NCBI GenBank assembly: GCA_964020155.1
Contig: OZ026552.1
Span: forward strand, 1,385,001-1,449,000
DNA: 64,000 nucleotides
From: Chondrilla cf. caribensis
Taxonomy: Eukaryota > Porifera > Demospongiae > Chondrillida > Chondrillidae
Reading direction: 5' to 3'
A program made the position numbers and the translations under genes. Under the pieces are notes generated by a model. It worked only from the letters and a program-made list of their open reading frames with translations. It made no database searches and was not told where the DNA came from. Position 1 is the first letter of the stretch, and every line of letters begins with the position of its first letter. Positions 19,209-30,599 of the stretch are shown piece after piece.

Positions 19209-19716
19209 ACTCACGGCTGTTTCGAGGCGGAAACTTAGTTGCCAAATCCTTTGGAATGGGAAATATGAATTGGAAACTTTGGACGGACGAAAATTTGCAG
19301 GACTACATTTCGAAGGCTATTATATAGCTCCTTCTCATCCATCTGATGTTTTAAGGGTTGAAGAGCAATGGTAAGTAATATTTTCGACATTTGAGTGCCA
19401 AAATGGACTGCTTGTGTTCGCCGTTATCTACCGAAAACACCTTTCAATGAATAGACTTTCGAAGGCTCTTTCATCTTACTCCGGGTTTTCCTTGCATATT
19501 GGCATAGGCCACTTTGTAGGGCATGCTTCGAGCATCATTTTGGTATATGACGTACTCGTGAGCGTTTTTTTTTTGAATGGCTATCCAGTCGATTGAAACT
19601 TGATAATGGAAATTTACATGATAATGTGTAATATACTGCGATATTTCCATTAGACATAACTCAATGCTGTGTACATACTGTAATATTATACCTGTGTATA
19701 TGTATGTTATGCATGT
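19209..19716 (+). repeat. Left long terminal inverted repeat
   Basis: This pairs with 20401-20922 in inverse orientation over roughly 508 bp. It contains GGTAAGTAATATTTTCGAC, a splice-donor-like site after the short open frame, and a poly-T run at 19565. Confidence 0.85.
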
Positions 19717-20400
19717 CATTATTACTAATCCTTGGGATCTTTACTTAACGTTTTACTTCACTGTAGGGACATGTGTTTGTACTTGGGACTACTTTGTAGT
19801 AAATGCATGGAGAATTAGAAAGTATGTCCGGTATTACGTATGCATGGAATGTTTCACTGATTGAGGAAAGTTTATATTTTATTTGAATGGTACATTTTGC
19901 AGTACATGCTTCTTTGATTATTCTGGTATGTGCGTATCACACTCAATGTTTTAATGGTAATCTACCCAATACTATAGATTAATGGAATTAAGTACAATTC
20001 ACCATAATTATATGATGACTACACTGATACTGTTGTATACAATCGTCCAAGACTAAATCTACTGTGAATTAAACTATATCTATAGATCTAGAGATGTTTG
20101 ATCTAATTTTAATATACTCTCTTCTACTATTAGACTATATAAGGAAGATGGACTTAAGCGCCTTCGAAAGACTGTTAGTTGAGAAGTCTTTTTGATTGTT
20201 GTAATAATTATTTTTATACACATAAAACTCATACAATTTTAATAATTTTAACCTTGTAACTCATGCATGTGATCATGTATGTGACTGTGTGTCCTATACA
20301 ATGTGAGTGTAAGAAAGTTGTCCCAGTTCCAAACACCTCCCTACAGTGAAATGGAGGAAAATATATACTAAGTAAAGATTTCAAGAATTAGTATTATATT

Positions 20401-20922
20401 ACATGCATAACATGCATATATATACACAGGTATAATATTACAGTATGTACACAGCATTGAGTTATGTCTAATGGAAATATCGCAGTATATTACACATTAT
20501 CATGTAAATTTCCATTATCAAGTTTCAATCGACTGGATAGCCATTCAAAAAAAAACGCTCACGAGTGCGTCATATACCAAAATGATGCTCGAAGCATGCC
20601 CTACAAAGTGGCCTATGCCAATATGCAAGGAAAACCCGGAGTAAGATGAAAGAGCCTTCGAAAGTCTATTCATTGAAAGGTGTTTTCGGTAGATAACGGC
20701 GAACACAAGCAGTCCATTTTGGCACTCAAATGTCGAAAATATTACTTACCATTGCTCTTCAACCCTTAAAACATCAGATGGATGAGAAGGAGCTATATAA
20801 TAGCCTTCGAAATGTAGTCCTGCAAATTTTCGTCCGTCCAAAGTTTCCAATTCATATTTCCCATTCCAAAGGATTTGGCAACTAAGTTTCCGCCCGAGTA
20901 TAGAATTGAAACAGCCGTGAAC
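20401..20922 (-). repeat. Right long terminal inverted repeat
   Basis: This is the inverse of 19209-19716. It keeps the stretch AATTCTATACTCG near its outer end that is missing from the left arm, so it is the longer and probably more ancestral arm. Confidence 0.85.
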
Positions 20923-20993
20923 TAGCTATATTGCAAATTATAACCATGGAACCAATCTCCGTATACACTGTATTATAATGTTATGATGGGAAA

Positions 20994-21557
20994 ATGGCCG
21001 ACTTTACAGAAGAATCAGGAACGACAAAAGAACAACGCTATAAATTAGCTGTTGAAAGGGATGCGTTTGTTACAGGACAGACGAAAGCTCCTTTAATCAC
21101 GGTAAACAAACGTCGTTTTCAACGCGCTAATCGTGTGTGATTGGTGACTCTCCTTATAACGCTATTTGCTAAGCTTACATAATACGTATTATTGGCATTC
21201 CAAAGGAAAATTGGTATTATACAATTACAATATTTTACTACGTGCAGCTCTTAAAATTTTATTTTCAAATAATTATTATATAAGTCCTTTACTGAGGTTT
21301 ATTTGCTTTGCTCGCTGAGTGTACATAATTAATAGCTTACGAAATGTTGCTAGGATGCTGTTAGTATACTATGTGTATGCTTGTGTTACCATGCTACAAG
21401 GATTATGTAAATTATACGCTGTATGCATGCTATTTTACAGAGTGGCACAGGAGAGCTGTCTCTGAGTGAAGCCCGTGAACTGTTTGATCAGATCATAGAG
21501 GCTTTACCTCGTCATTCAATTGTGCTGTCTAATATCAAGGTACACCTGCATCAATCA

Positions 21558-21629
<72 letters not shown>

Positions 21630-24600
21630 GGATGGTTTACATGCATTTGTTCATGTTCACATGTACATTCATGTACACAAAACACACGCACATAAACATG
21701 TTTAACACACTCAGTCACACACACACACAAACACTATCTACCATATCTTCCCCCAGGCAGAGTACGAGGAGAGGTTAGAGTCAGCATTATCTTCTTCTGA
21801 CAACAGGACACCTCAGAGTGCCACAGAAGTGGGCAATGTAGAGGGTTTGACTGAATATAAAGTGCTGCAGAAGCATGCGCACCAGATAGCTGATTTGGAG
21901 GAACGAATTCAGGCAACTAAAGCTGAAAATACCAAGTGTGTACACACGTGTTTTGTCTTTTGATACCTTTTAATTGAGAAGATGTTACCGTTAATCTCTT
22001 TTTGTTTTAATGTTAGGTTAAAAGGTCAAATCGATGAACAGGTGGAAGTGTGTGACCAGTTGTCAGCATCAATGTGTGACAGGAGTTCAGGATTGCAGAG
22101 CAGTGAGTGCTTGTACGTATGTTCTGTAGGTACTGTACTTCGCATGCATGTGCATATGTTACACTGTGCATCCATATGTGCAATATAATATACGTACGTA
22201 TGTATGTACGTATGTATATATACTGTATTCATACATACAGGAACATACGTACGTATATACATAGTATTAATCTAAGTACATATGTACTAATACACAGTGG
22301 AACCTTTATTAAATGGCATTCTGAATACTAACCTCCCTACAGAGGACATTGAGGGACTAAAAATAGATTCCATTACAGTGCATGCACGTACATTTCCCCT
22401 CTGTGGAGTTTGGGCAACCTCTCTAGAATGGTCTGATTCTCTGATCACAAGGTGTCCTTTGTGAACAGCCTCCACTGGCATGCATATGTATGTATGTACA
22501 GCGCTGAGTGAGTCATATATGTAGGTATGTACGTAGTATGTAGTAGATGTATGCACGTACATATGTACCATGTGTATTAGCTGCTATATGGGAGAATTAA
22601 ACTTTACATACAGTTTTATTCCACCATAGTGGACTCTATAAACGTTAAACTCTCTAAACTTTACATACTGTTTTATTCCACCATAGTGGACTCTATAAAC
22701 TTTAAACTCTCTAAACTTTACATACAGTTTTATTCCACCATAGTGGACTCTATATGTTCATATAAATGTGTGTATGTCTAGTTTATAGTAATGCATATTA
22801 TTTTTTTCAGATTCAGTCTAAGTTAAACATAGTCAATCAAAATTAAGCCACACACATAATACGTACATTGTATGTTACTTGTACGATACATGCATGAGTG
22901 TACTGTTTGGATTGTTCACATGCAGCAGTTGAAGAAGTGGAGAAAGACAAGTACATTTCTGAAGTGCATGAACTTCAAGCTAAGGTACACACCTACGTAC
23001 ATACATGTTCACACACATCTGTGTATATGTACGTATGTACCTACATATATGTATGGTACATGCAAATGTGTGTGGTGCTAAGTAGATCCATAATATACGG
23101 TGACTTCTCATTAATCTCTTGCAATGTTTTTCAAAAAATGTGGCAGATCATCTGGATATTTACGTATTACTGTTCAACTGATACCAATACCGACATACAT
23201 ATACAAGTTATCATTGTGTGTCGGTATTGGGAAATTGTGGTGGAAGCAGGGTTTGGTGGATAAGGCAGTGGTGGATCAATGATAATTATTCACAGTATGT
23301 GCATAATATGAATATTCTCAAAATTTCCTCCACCTACGTATAGTGTGAATGTGTAGTACATGTACGTATGTACGTACATGTGTACGTACTTTAGTATGGC
23401 ATTTATTAAACCTGGCTGTAAACCTTGCAATTGAACAAACTATGTACATACATACATGTATGCATATTGAATCCTACATACATATACTCAATCAATCAAT
23501 CAAATATCAAACAATTCTCAGTGAAATACGTATGTATCCTCCACTTATGTATAAATATGTAAATACGTAGATGGTATAGTATTTGTGTGGAATCAACTGA
23601 ATTGCTGCATCATCACTCTTTTCTCTATCTGCCGTAGATAGCGGATCTGAAGCGGGCCATTCGGTCGATAGAGGAGGAGTCATCACAAATGGCATTGATT
23701 GCAGAGTGTCATCCTTTGGAGCAGTGCCTGAAAGAAGCAGAGGTACCATCACTTCCACTTCATACAGTAGTGGTTTATGTTTGCTTCATCGCAACTAGTG
23801 TCATTTTATTAATGGTATACAGTACATGTGCAATTGTGACAGTATAAATTGTGCATAGTAGTCCTGGTTGCTGTATGTATTCAAATTTATTTTGCGAAGG
23901 TCACAAAAGACAGTTTCCACATTTTTATATCTTGCATCTTCATGCTTATCATATTATATGTGTATGATGTAAATGGAAATTTCCTGTTGGCATACGTATA
24001 TTAGCAAACAAGTGTTGAGAGTACCAAATTTCCAGAATTACATAATGTGAAATTAGTACACATACAGTGTATATCAAGTATGCAGTGCTGTGTGCTGTGT
24101 ACTGATGTAGTATGCTCTGTACTTGCTCTATATTCGATACTGTGCATATGTGTATATTATGTGCGTACATATGTGGTACATATGATATATTATGTACTTG
24201 TCTCCTACAGTAAGCATCAAAACTGTCCGTAACATAACGTAATTGTAATCACACCATAACGTTAACATTATGTAATTATTTCGCAGCACGATTTGTAATC
24301 CTACTGAAGTTAAATAGTAGTTCGATTGTAGTGGAACTGGGTTGAACTGAGTTGAAGTTGGGTTTTTGTTAACTCCCCAAATTTGGGTTTTTATACATAC
24401 CCAAGAATTGTGTGTTTACTGTTAATTTTCAAAACAGTTTACATAAAATTACAGTGAAACAGTAAATAGTTGAGGACTGTTGAAACAGAATTTAACAACA
24501 TATTTCAGAACATGTTGTAACCTTCATGGTCTGACATGTACGTACGTATGTGAACCAATATTGTGTGTAATCCAACCATATTCCAAGGTACAACCTTCAA

Positions 24601-25957
24601 AACTATAATATTATATGTACTATGAAGTAGACCCTCCACAAATTAATCCTCAGTAACCCAACAAGTTATTTTTTGCCCATTCAGTGTTGGATTATCAAGG
24701 TTCCATCATACTCATGTACGTATGTACATAAATATCGGAAGGGAATAGTAATTAATTACACAGGTGTTTCAGGAAATCTACTACATTTTGTAGCATTCAA
24801 AAGTATTATAATTATATCTTCTACTGTGAGTCCATGTGATGTTTCAGGTAAACCTCCCATATATTGAAATAACTGCCCAGTTGTAGTTCAAGTAAAAATC
24901 CACTGTTCCCATGACTACATGTATGTGATGAGGGGTGCCTTGGGAGATACTCAAGGAGTATTGGCCTAGTGTTAGTCTTTCCTTGTAGATTAAAAATTTG
25001 AGAGCAAAGAAGAAGAATGAAGAGTTAAAAGTTATGTTTGAGGTGGGTAAACCTGTTCAGTGCCCTCGCATGTACATGTGTACAGCAATGTGTCTGAGGC
25101 GCATCCTGTAGATAACTTACCCTGTACAGAATTGTACGTACAGGTACATGATAGTGTCTTTAAGGTATGTACACACATGGGTTACACCTGTACATTTACT
25201 TTGTACATGTACATGACCATGTGTTTGAGATACGTATGTTCGTAAGTTATACCTGTACTACATGAATTATACATTTGTACATGTACGTATGTACATGACA
25301 ATGTGTTTGAGATATGTTCGTAAGTTACACCTGTACTGCATGGATTATACATTTGTACATGTAAGTACATGACAATGTGTTTGAGATACGTACATACATA
25401 CTTGGGTTTACCTGTACAGGATTGTACTGATGTTACACATCATAGAAACTGACTTATTGTAATGTACATAAATCCAGTGTGATTACAATTACTTTGTTAT
25501 GAATTCACATTGTTTCACTATGAAAGAATCATAATATCATTTTACAATCCAACTATGATCAAATTAAGCTACAATATTTTGAAGTCCTTAGAATTGCAAT
25601 GTAACTATGATTGAATTACAATTACAGTACCATACGATTCTGCTACTATTATGTTATGTTACAATTATGTTACGTTACGATATGTCCAGTTTTACGTGAC
25701 GCATATAATACTTGTACGCGAGAATGTGTTAAAGTATATACATATGTACATACGTAGGTAGGTTACACCTATACAGGACTGTATGTACATACGTACATGT
25801 ACATGACAATATGTTAGAGATTTACTTATCCCAATTTGAAAGATGTTATAAGAAAGCTACAGTACTTTATTTGACTGATCATGACTATCTGCATTCATAG
25901 AACCTTCAGAGACAATTGGGTGAGGTACTACAGAACAACACTGCAACTTGTCAGTAG
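20994..25957 (+). CDS. Coiled-coil protein, possible TSNAXIP1_N-like domain, copy 2
   Basis: The eight exons are 20994-21101, 21441-21539, 21757-21935, 22017-22102, 22926-22984, 23638-23742, 24989-25042 and 25901-25957. All splice sites and phases match copy 1, and exon lengths are identical (108, 99, 179, 86, 59, 105, 54, 57), so the protein remains about 248 residues. It ends in NNTATCQ as in copy 1. A few substitutions are visible, for example NAVV to DAFV in exon 1, EQEE to EQVE in exon 4 and IKIL to IKNL in exon 7. Conservation of frame across all exons, beside indel-rich introns, argues that the exon model is right and that both copies are or were recently functional. The 1714-bp transposon ends 71 bp upstream of the ATG and has displaced the original promoter region. 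Confidence 0.72.
21559..21627. repeat. (TG)n microsatellite in intron 2 of copy 2
   Basis: This is a pure (TG)n tract equivalent to 9749-9817 but preceded by ATCAATCAAAG, absent from copy 1. Confidence 0.95.
22294..22482. mobile_element. Small MITE-like element (CAGTGGAACCT termini), copy 2
   Basis: This is the paralogue of 10451-10640, starting ACAGTGGAACCTTTATTAAA and ending GTCCTTTGTGAACAGCCTCC with ACTGG. It was carried along by the segmental duplication. Confidence 0.6.
22590..22755. repeat. 66-bp tandem triplication
   Basis: Three copies of a block containing TTATTCCACCATAGTGGACT and CTATAAAC are joined by AAACTCTCTAAACTTTACAT. Unit 1 has only one copy (10780-10815), so the expansion followed the large duplication. 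Confidence 0.85.
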
Positions 25958-25959
25958 AG

Positions 25960-27468
25960 CATCAATACTCATACTTTTTATATTTTGTGTTTAATGTGTA
26001 CTATAATTGTGTATTATAATAACTTTAAATATGAATGTGTTTCAATCTTAATCGAACTCTTGTAAGGAAAACCTATATAATAATATTATTATTTATTTTC
26101 GTGCATGAAAAATAACCTCGACAACTTTATACATATGCATGTATACTGTATACGTATGCACTTATTAAGTATTATATTATGTGATGACTTATAGAAGATA
26201 ATAAATACCCAAAAGTGTAATGGACTTCTGATATAATTATGTATGATGTTATGTTTAATTATACCAAAAAAATTGAATATTAATGGGCTTATAGTGTGCA
26301 TTTATTAAGTGTCATAAAAATTAATGCAATGTGGTACATCACAACATGTACAGTGGCTCTGCCCATGCAACATATCATGCAGCAGTGAATTCGAATACAT
26401 CAAAACAGCAGAAGAATGTGGAGTCCGACACTTGGCTATGAAACATATTGCCTGTTGATCCGGCAACTGGAAGGCCGTTTTCAGGCTATATAGATCCGGC
26501 AACTGGTCATGTGATCATGTACGCCAATCAGATGCTGTGTTCCAGCACCTCTCCATTCTCAGCATACAAGGGTTCCAGCTCTCTTGCGTACGGCGCGCTT
26601 CTGGTCCTTGCTCAACTCGGGGGATTTCTGATGTTTTCCGGGTTCTGCGTCGTTTCTCCACTCTGCAGTGATGTCCGTCCGAAAGCTCATTCCTTTGTTC
26701 GAATGTCGATTATTATCGGGCGATTTTTTCGATCGACTCTAGCAGAGCCATGCGGTAAGCTACGAGGATCGTAGAGATTGAGTAGAGAGCGACTACATGT
26801 AATGGCCTATAAAACTAAGTTTATTGGGAGTCGCGATCAGTAGGTTTTATAGTTTTCGAGGAATAGCCAATTTTATGTGTCCGAATTTAGGTGGTGACAG
26901 TGTTCGATCGTTGATTCTTTACTCTATCTCGCTTACGCTCGGTAATTTTTTTTTTGGAATTTATATAGGCTGAATGGCGTGATTCGTCAATATAAGATCG
27001 GCAATATAAATTCGCTTTGCGATACGGTCCGAAACAATCAATTTTCGGACGATCCAATCAATTTTCGAACAGTCTTTACTCGAGTGGAAGATAAAGGAAA
27101 ATCCATCAAAGCACTTTCCCGTGTACCTTCACATATGTCCTCTAAAATGTGCTAGTAACAACGCGAAACGTCGAGAATTGAAGAAACCCGAACTTGTAAT
27201 CTAACCCTATTTGACAAATCGAATTTCGGACGAATTTACGTATATTGCCAGTAGAAATTTATATAGGCTTAATGGCGCAATTCATTATTGTCCGAATATC
27301 GATAATTTGGTAAATGGTGCTTTTTCTTTGAAGTCGATAGCTTCAGTACTTTCCGAGATCCGAGTGTTCGAAAATTGATTTGTCCGATTAGTGATTGTTC
27401 GCTCCTAACGAATAAAATGGCGGATCAAGGGTCGGCTACGCCAGACTAAAGATTACTACGTATTCACC
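25960..27468. other. Upstream region of sulfotransferase copy 2, with a novel insert
   Basis: After the coiled-coil gene the sequence briefly resembles the region downstream of receptor genes A and B (TATGCACTTATTAAGTATTA). It then enters a GC-richer segment (26440-26760) absent from unit 1. That segment has a direct repeat, GATCCGGCAACTGG, and an open stretch, LPVDPATGRPFSGYIDPATG, running to a stop at 26772. I do not recognise the encoded sequence; it could be a captured exon. From about 26765 on, the sequence matches the unit 1 upstream region and has the AATTTATATAGGCT repeats. Confidence 0.5.
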
Positions 27469-28581
27469 ATGATTATCTATTCCTTCAGAGCTACGAGGTC
27501 GCTCATACTTATTGTAAGTCTATTTCTAGCGTTTGTTTGCCTTTTGTATTATACTGTAACAGTAGACCGAAAAACACTTAAACCTTCGCGGGTGGATAAG
27601 CTTTCGGGATCCTCTATACAAGGAGATCAAAATTCATTCCCCAACCCGTTATTACCAGCCCAGTCTACCCTCGCCGTGAATGATTCAAGTAACTGTCACC
27701 ATTCCCCGCCACATTGCATCATGGAAGAAAAAACTTGTACAGATAACGAGAGTCTTCCCGAACTTATCTTCGTGGCGGGAATCGAGGGAAGCGGGCATCA
27801 CATTATCAAAGATCTGTTCGATTTTCCAAAAGCCTCCCCCGTTCGTAGACCATACATCATCGAAGACTTCGTCCCAAACCTCCACCTTATGGACCCCGGT
27901 TGGATAGAAAGCAGCAAACAAATGGGATTCGCCATCATTCATAAGAATCTTTTTCGGCAGAGACTCACTCCGTTTTTGGACAAACTGAACCAGGCGAAGA
28001 AAGAGGGTAGAAGAGGCTTGCTGGTATACGTACATTCTTTTCCGATGGGCCTTGGTGGTATTTTGTCCACTGCACGACCAGATTTGTTGGTGTTGAAGTA
28101 CTTCGATTGCATCTTGTATCGCTTGAAGGTCATAGTCATGAAGCGACATCCTCTTCTGGCTGTAATCTCAACTTTGAGGAGGTTCGGGAGCCGTCGCTAC
28201 AGCGTTATTGACTCTAGTAAATTCACTTTGCCACTCAAAAAAGCAATTCCCCCCGCTGACTACCCTTACATTATGCAAGCGCGTATCGTGGAAGATCAGC
28301 TTATTTATTTGGACCAACAGATCCGCAGACTGGGATGTAGTCAAGTACATATATTAGATTTCAACAGTCTTTTCTCTCAAACTGCAAGGTGGAGGGAATT
28401 GAAGACTCTTGCCATGTTCATCGGTTTAAGTAATTTGGAAACAAATGTAGTAATTGCTACTAACTTGACACCCCCTGCAACCAAAGTATCTCTTCCCCCC
28501 ACATGTGTACACTGTACATACAGAGTTCTTTATAACTTTTTTGAGGAACGAAAAGTCATGTGGCCTCTTTTAGCTGTGTGA
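27469..28581 (+). CDS. Golgi-type carbohydrate sulfotransferase-like protein, copy 2 (intronless)
   Basis: This intact 370-residue frame is paralogous to 15749-16855, with the same start context (CACCATGATTATCTA) and the same type II membrane architecture. The PAPS-site motif FVAGIEGSGHHIIKDLF and the second motif VIVMKRHPLLAVISTLRRFG are unchanged or nearly so. The anchor is followed by an extra Thr-Val. Other differences fall mainly in the Ser/Pro stem and surface positions (for example KNLF to KDLF, AYYP to ADYP, VYIL to VHIL). That pattern is consistent with selection on the catalytic core. AATAAA lies seven bases after the stop. The acceptor specificity cannot be told from sequence. The alternative, that the two copies are alleles assembled in tandem, is discussed in the findings. 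Confidence 0.8.
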   Translation: MIIYSFRATRSLILIVSLFLAFVCLLYYTVTVDRKTLKPSRVDKLSGSSIQGDQNSFPNPLLPAQSTLAVNDSSNCHHSPPHCIMEEKTCTDNESLPELIFVAGIEGSGHHIIKDLFDFPKASPVRRPYIIEDFVPNLHLMDPGWIESSKQMGFAIIHKNLFRQRLTPFLDKLNQAKKEGRRGLLVYVHSFPMGLGGILSTARPDLLVLKYFDCILYRLKVIVMKRHPLLAVISTLRRFGSRRYSVIDSSKFTLPLKKAIPPADYPYIMQARIVEDQLIYLDQQIRRLGCSQVHILDFNSLFSQTARWRELKTLAMFIGLSNLETNVVIATNLTPPATKVSLPPTCVHCTYRVLYNFFEERKVMWPLLAV

Positions 28582-28587
28582 TGAAGC

Positions 28588-28593
28588 AATAAA
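28588..28593 (+). terminator. Polyadenylation signal of sulfotransferase copy 2
   Basis: AATAAA has the same spacing from the stop as in copy 1. Confidence 0.6.
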
Positions 28594-28595
28594 CA

Positions 28596-29905
28596 AACGA
28601 AAATTTTTGTACATGTATATTATATCAAGTTATTTTATATGCCCTCAATCATAATATTATTGTAGCCACTTTTGCTGTTCACTCATAAAATACTCTCTCA
28701 AATAAGTACTGTAAATGATTTCGTGCCACTTGGTGCACGCAAGTATGCTCATTGATTAGAGTGAAGATGATTTGCTTCATCTGATTTCATTTCATCAAAT
28801 CTGGTTGGTTGGCGCAAGGTGTGAAAGAATGAAAGTTGCTAGGCCCTGTGTCTCCTTGCCCATTGTTATACTGTATAAATTGTTATGCCAGAGGTAGAGA
28901 GGTGAAGTTGTTTTAGAAGACTAATGAAATAATACTAATAATTGTTATACTAATTATACTAATTGTTGTGACTTCACCCACTGATCATATGTCAACACAG
29001 ATAACATAGCAAATTCACAAATCACACTTCATAGCAGGGTGAACTAATGGGACATGAACTGTTACCCATGTCTGTTTATGTAGTACTAATGAGGTGCATG
29101 ATTGTCAACATGATGTCATGAGTTTGTCTGTTTCAGTCCAATCACATGATTAGCGTTGCATGTCACCAATCAACCAAATGACCTGGGCACTTTCCTAGTG
29201 AACAACTACATATTGTGTAGACAGTAGTAACAAACAGATGTACCGTACCGTGGGAAATATTCGTGGGACAAGCTTTTCACAGATTTTGCAGTTGACCTAA
29301 CATCTGCAAAAATAAAATCTGTGAATTAGGCATTCTCATTGTTCTATCACATGACTGTGGCCAGCATCTGTGATATTTTATCTGCGAATTCTCATTTTTG
29401 AGCAATCCTTGAGAATTTTGTCCTGAGAAAATTTCCTGCTATACAGTATGCCCCACACATGTATATTCACATGCACATACTAGCACATGCATACACCCAC
29501 ACATATCCATTGATCATAATCCCCAACACGCACACACAATGCATACACACAAAACACACACGCACACACAATGCATACACACAAAACACACACGCACACA
29601 CATCACACACATGCGCACATCACACACCTAATGATGACAGTGTTCATTTCTAAGGGGCCTGTAAGCGATTTAGAAGAGTGGACAGACCCCATAATGACGA
29701 GAACCAAATGGGCTAAGTAACCTAGCCTGAACGAATCTTCTTGATTTGCTGCCATTCTGAAAACACAGGAGTGCACCAAATCTGTGATACTTCAACTAAA
29801 TGGGTGTGTTTTTCAGCATTTGTGACATTATGTATCAGTATTGCTGATACATTGATTGTCTAGTGTTAAGTGACAAGTGTGTCGATAATTGGTAACTTTC
29901 TTTGT
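28596..29905. other. Conserved tail of duplication unit 2, no firm gene
   Basis: This is nearly identical to 16870-18140, including the short open stretch ending TRTKWAK and stop. Its CA-rich patch has an extra repeated block (CACAATGCATACACACAAAA). It ends at TTTCTTTGTGT, after which the sequence is CAGAAACGGGGTATATCAG rather than (TG)n. I see no gene. Confidence 0.6.
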
Positions 29906-30599
29906 GTCAGAAACGGGGTATATCAGTAATGAGGTCAAAAATACACCCGGTATACAGGGTATATACTGTAGTTGGTGTTTTTGAAGTTATACCGCCCACG
30001 CATTGGGATACATGTACATATGTATATGTACAGTTCATGCTAATACGTATATATGTGTGTGCAGTACTTAATAGATCCATAATATACAATGATTTTACAT
30101 TAATCTGCTGCAATTCGCTTTCAAAAATAAGGTGGATCATCTGGATATTTACGTATTACTGTTTGACCGATACCAATACAGGCACAAGATGAACTTAATA
30201 TATTGTGTATATTGGGAAATTGTGGTGGGAACAACGTTTGGTGGATAATTAGGGCAGTGGTGGATCAATGATAATAATTCACAGTATGTGCATAATATGA
30301 ATATTCTCAGAATTTCCTCCACCTACGTATAGTGTGAATGTGTAGTACATGTACGTACGTATGTATGTACTTTGGTATGGCATTTAGTAAACCTGGCTAT
30401 AAACCTTGGACAAACCATCTCCATAGTATATTACATACATGTCCATACATGTGTGAATATTGAATCCTACATATTGTACTCAATCCATCAGTCAAATATC
30501 AAATAATAATATTCTCAGTGAAATACGTATGTATCGTACACGTATGTATAAATATGTAAATGGGTGGTATAGTATTTGTGTGGAATCAACTGAATTGCT

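Larger units (their letters stand above)
19209..20922. mobile_element. Non-autonomous DNA transposon, about 510-bp terminal inverted repeats, TA target duplication
   Basis: The element is 1714 bp and present only in unit 2. Unit 1 has the empty site CGACCGGTAGCCATAGC. It is flanked by TA (19207-19208 and 20923-20924). The left end reads ACTCACGGCTGTTTC and the right end, inverted, GTTCACGGCTGTTTC. The arms (19209-19716 and 20401-20922) are nearly identical, apart from about 13 bp missing from the left arm after CGGCTGTTTC. The middle 680 bp is AT-rich with no convincing gene. A TA duplication fits Tc1/mariner-like or related superfamilies, but the arms are unusually long. Each arm has a short open frame, MGNMNWKLWTDENLQDYISK, which could be a relic of a helix-turn-helix. 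Confidence 0.85.
18140..29905 (+). repeat. Segmental duplication unit 2
   Basis: This repeats unit 1: DOP1 exons 9-10, an intact coiled-coil gene, an intact sulfotransferase, and the tail ending GATAATTGGTAACTTTCTTT. The join to unit 1 is a short (TG)n tract at 18142-18174. Unit 2 differs by the 1714-bp inverted-repeat element (19209-20922), a triplicated 66-bp block near 22600-22755, and a rearranged sulfotransferase upstream region. Confidence 0.9.
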
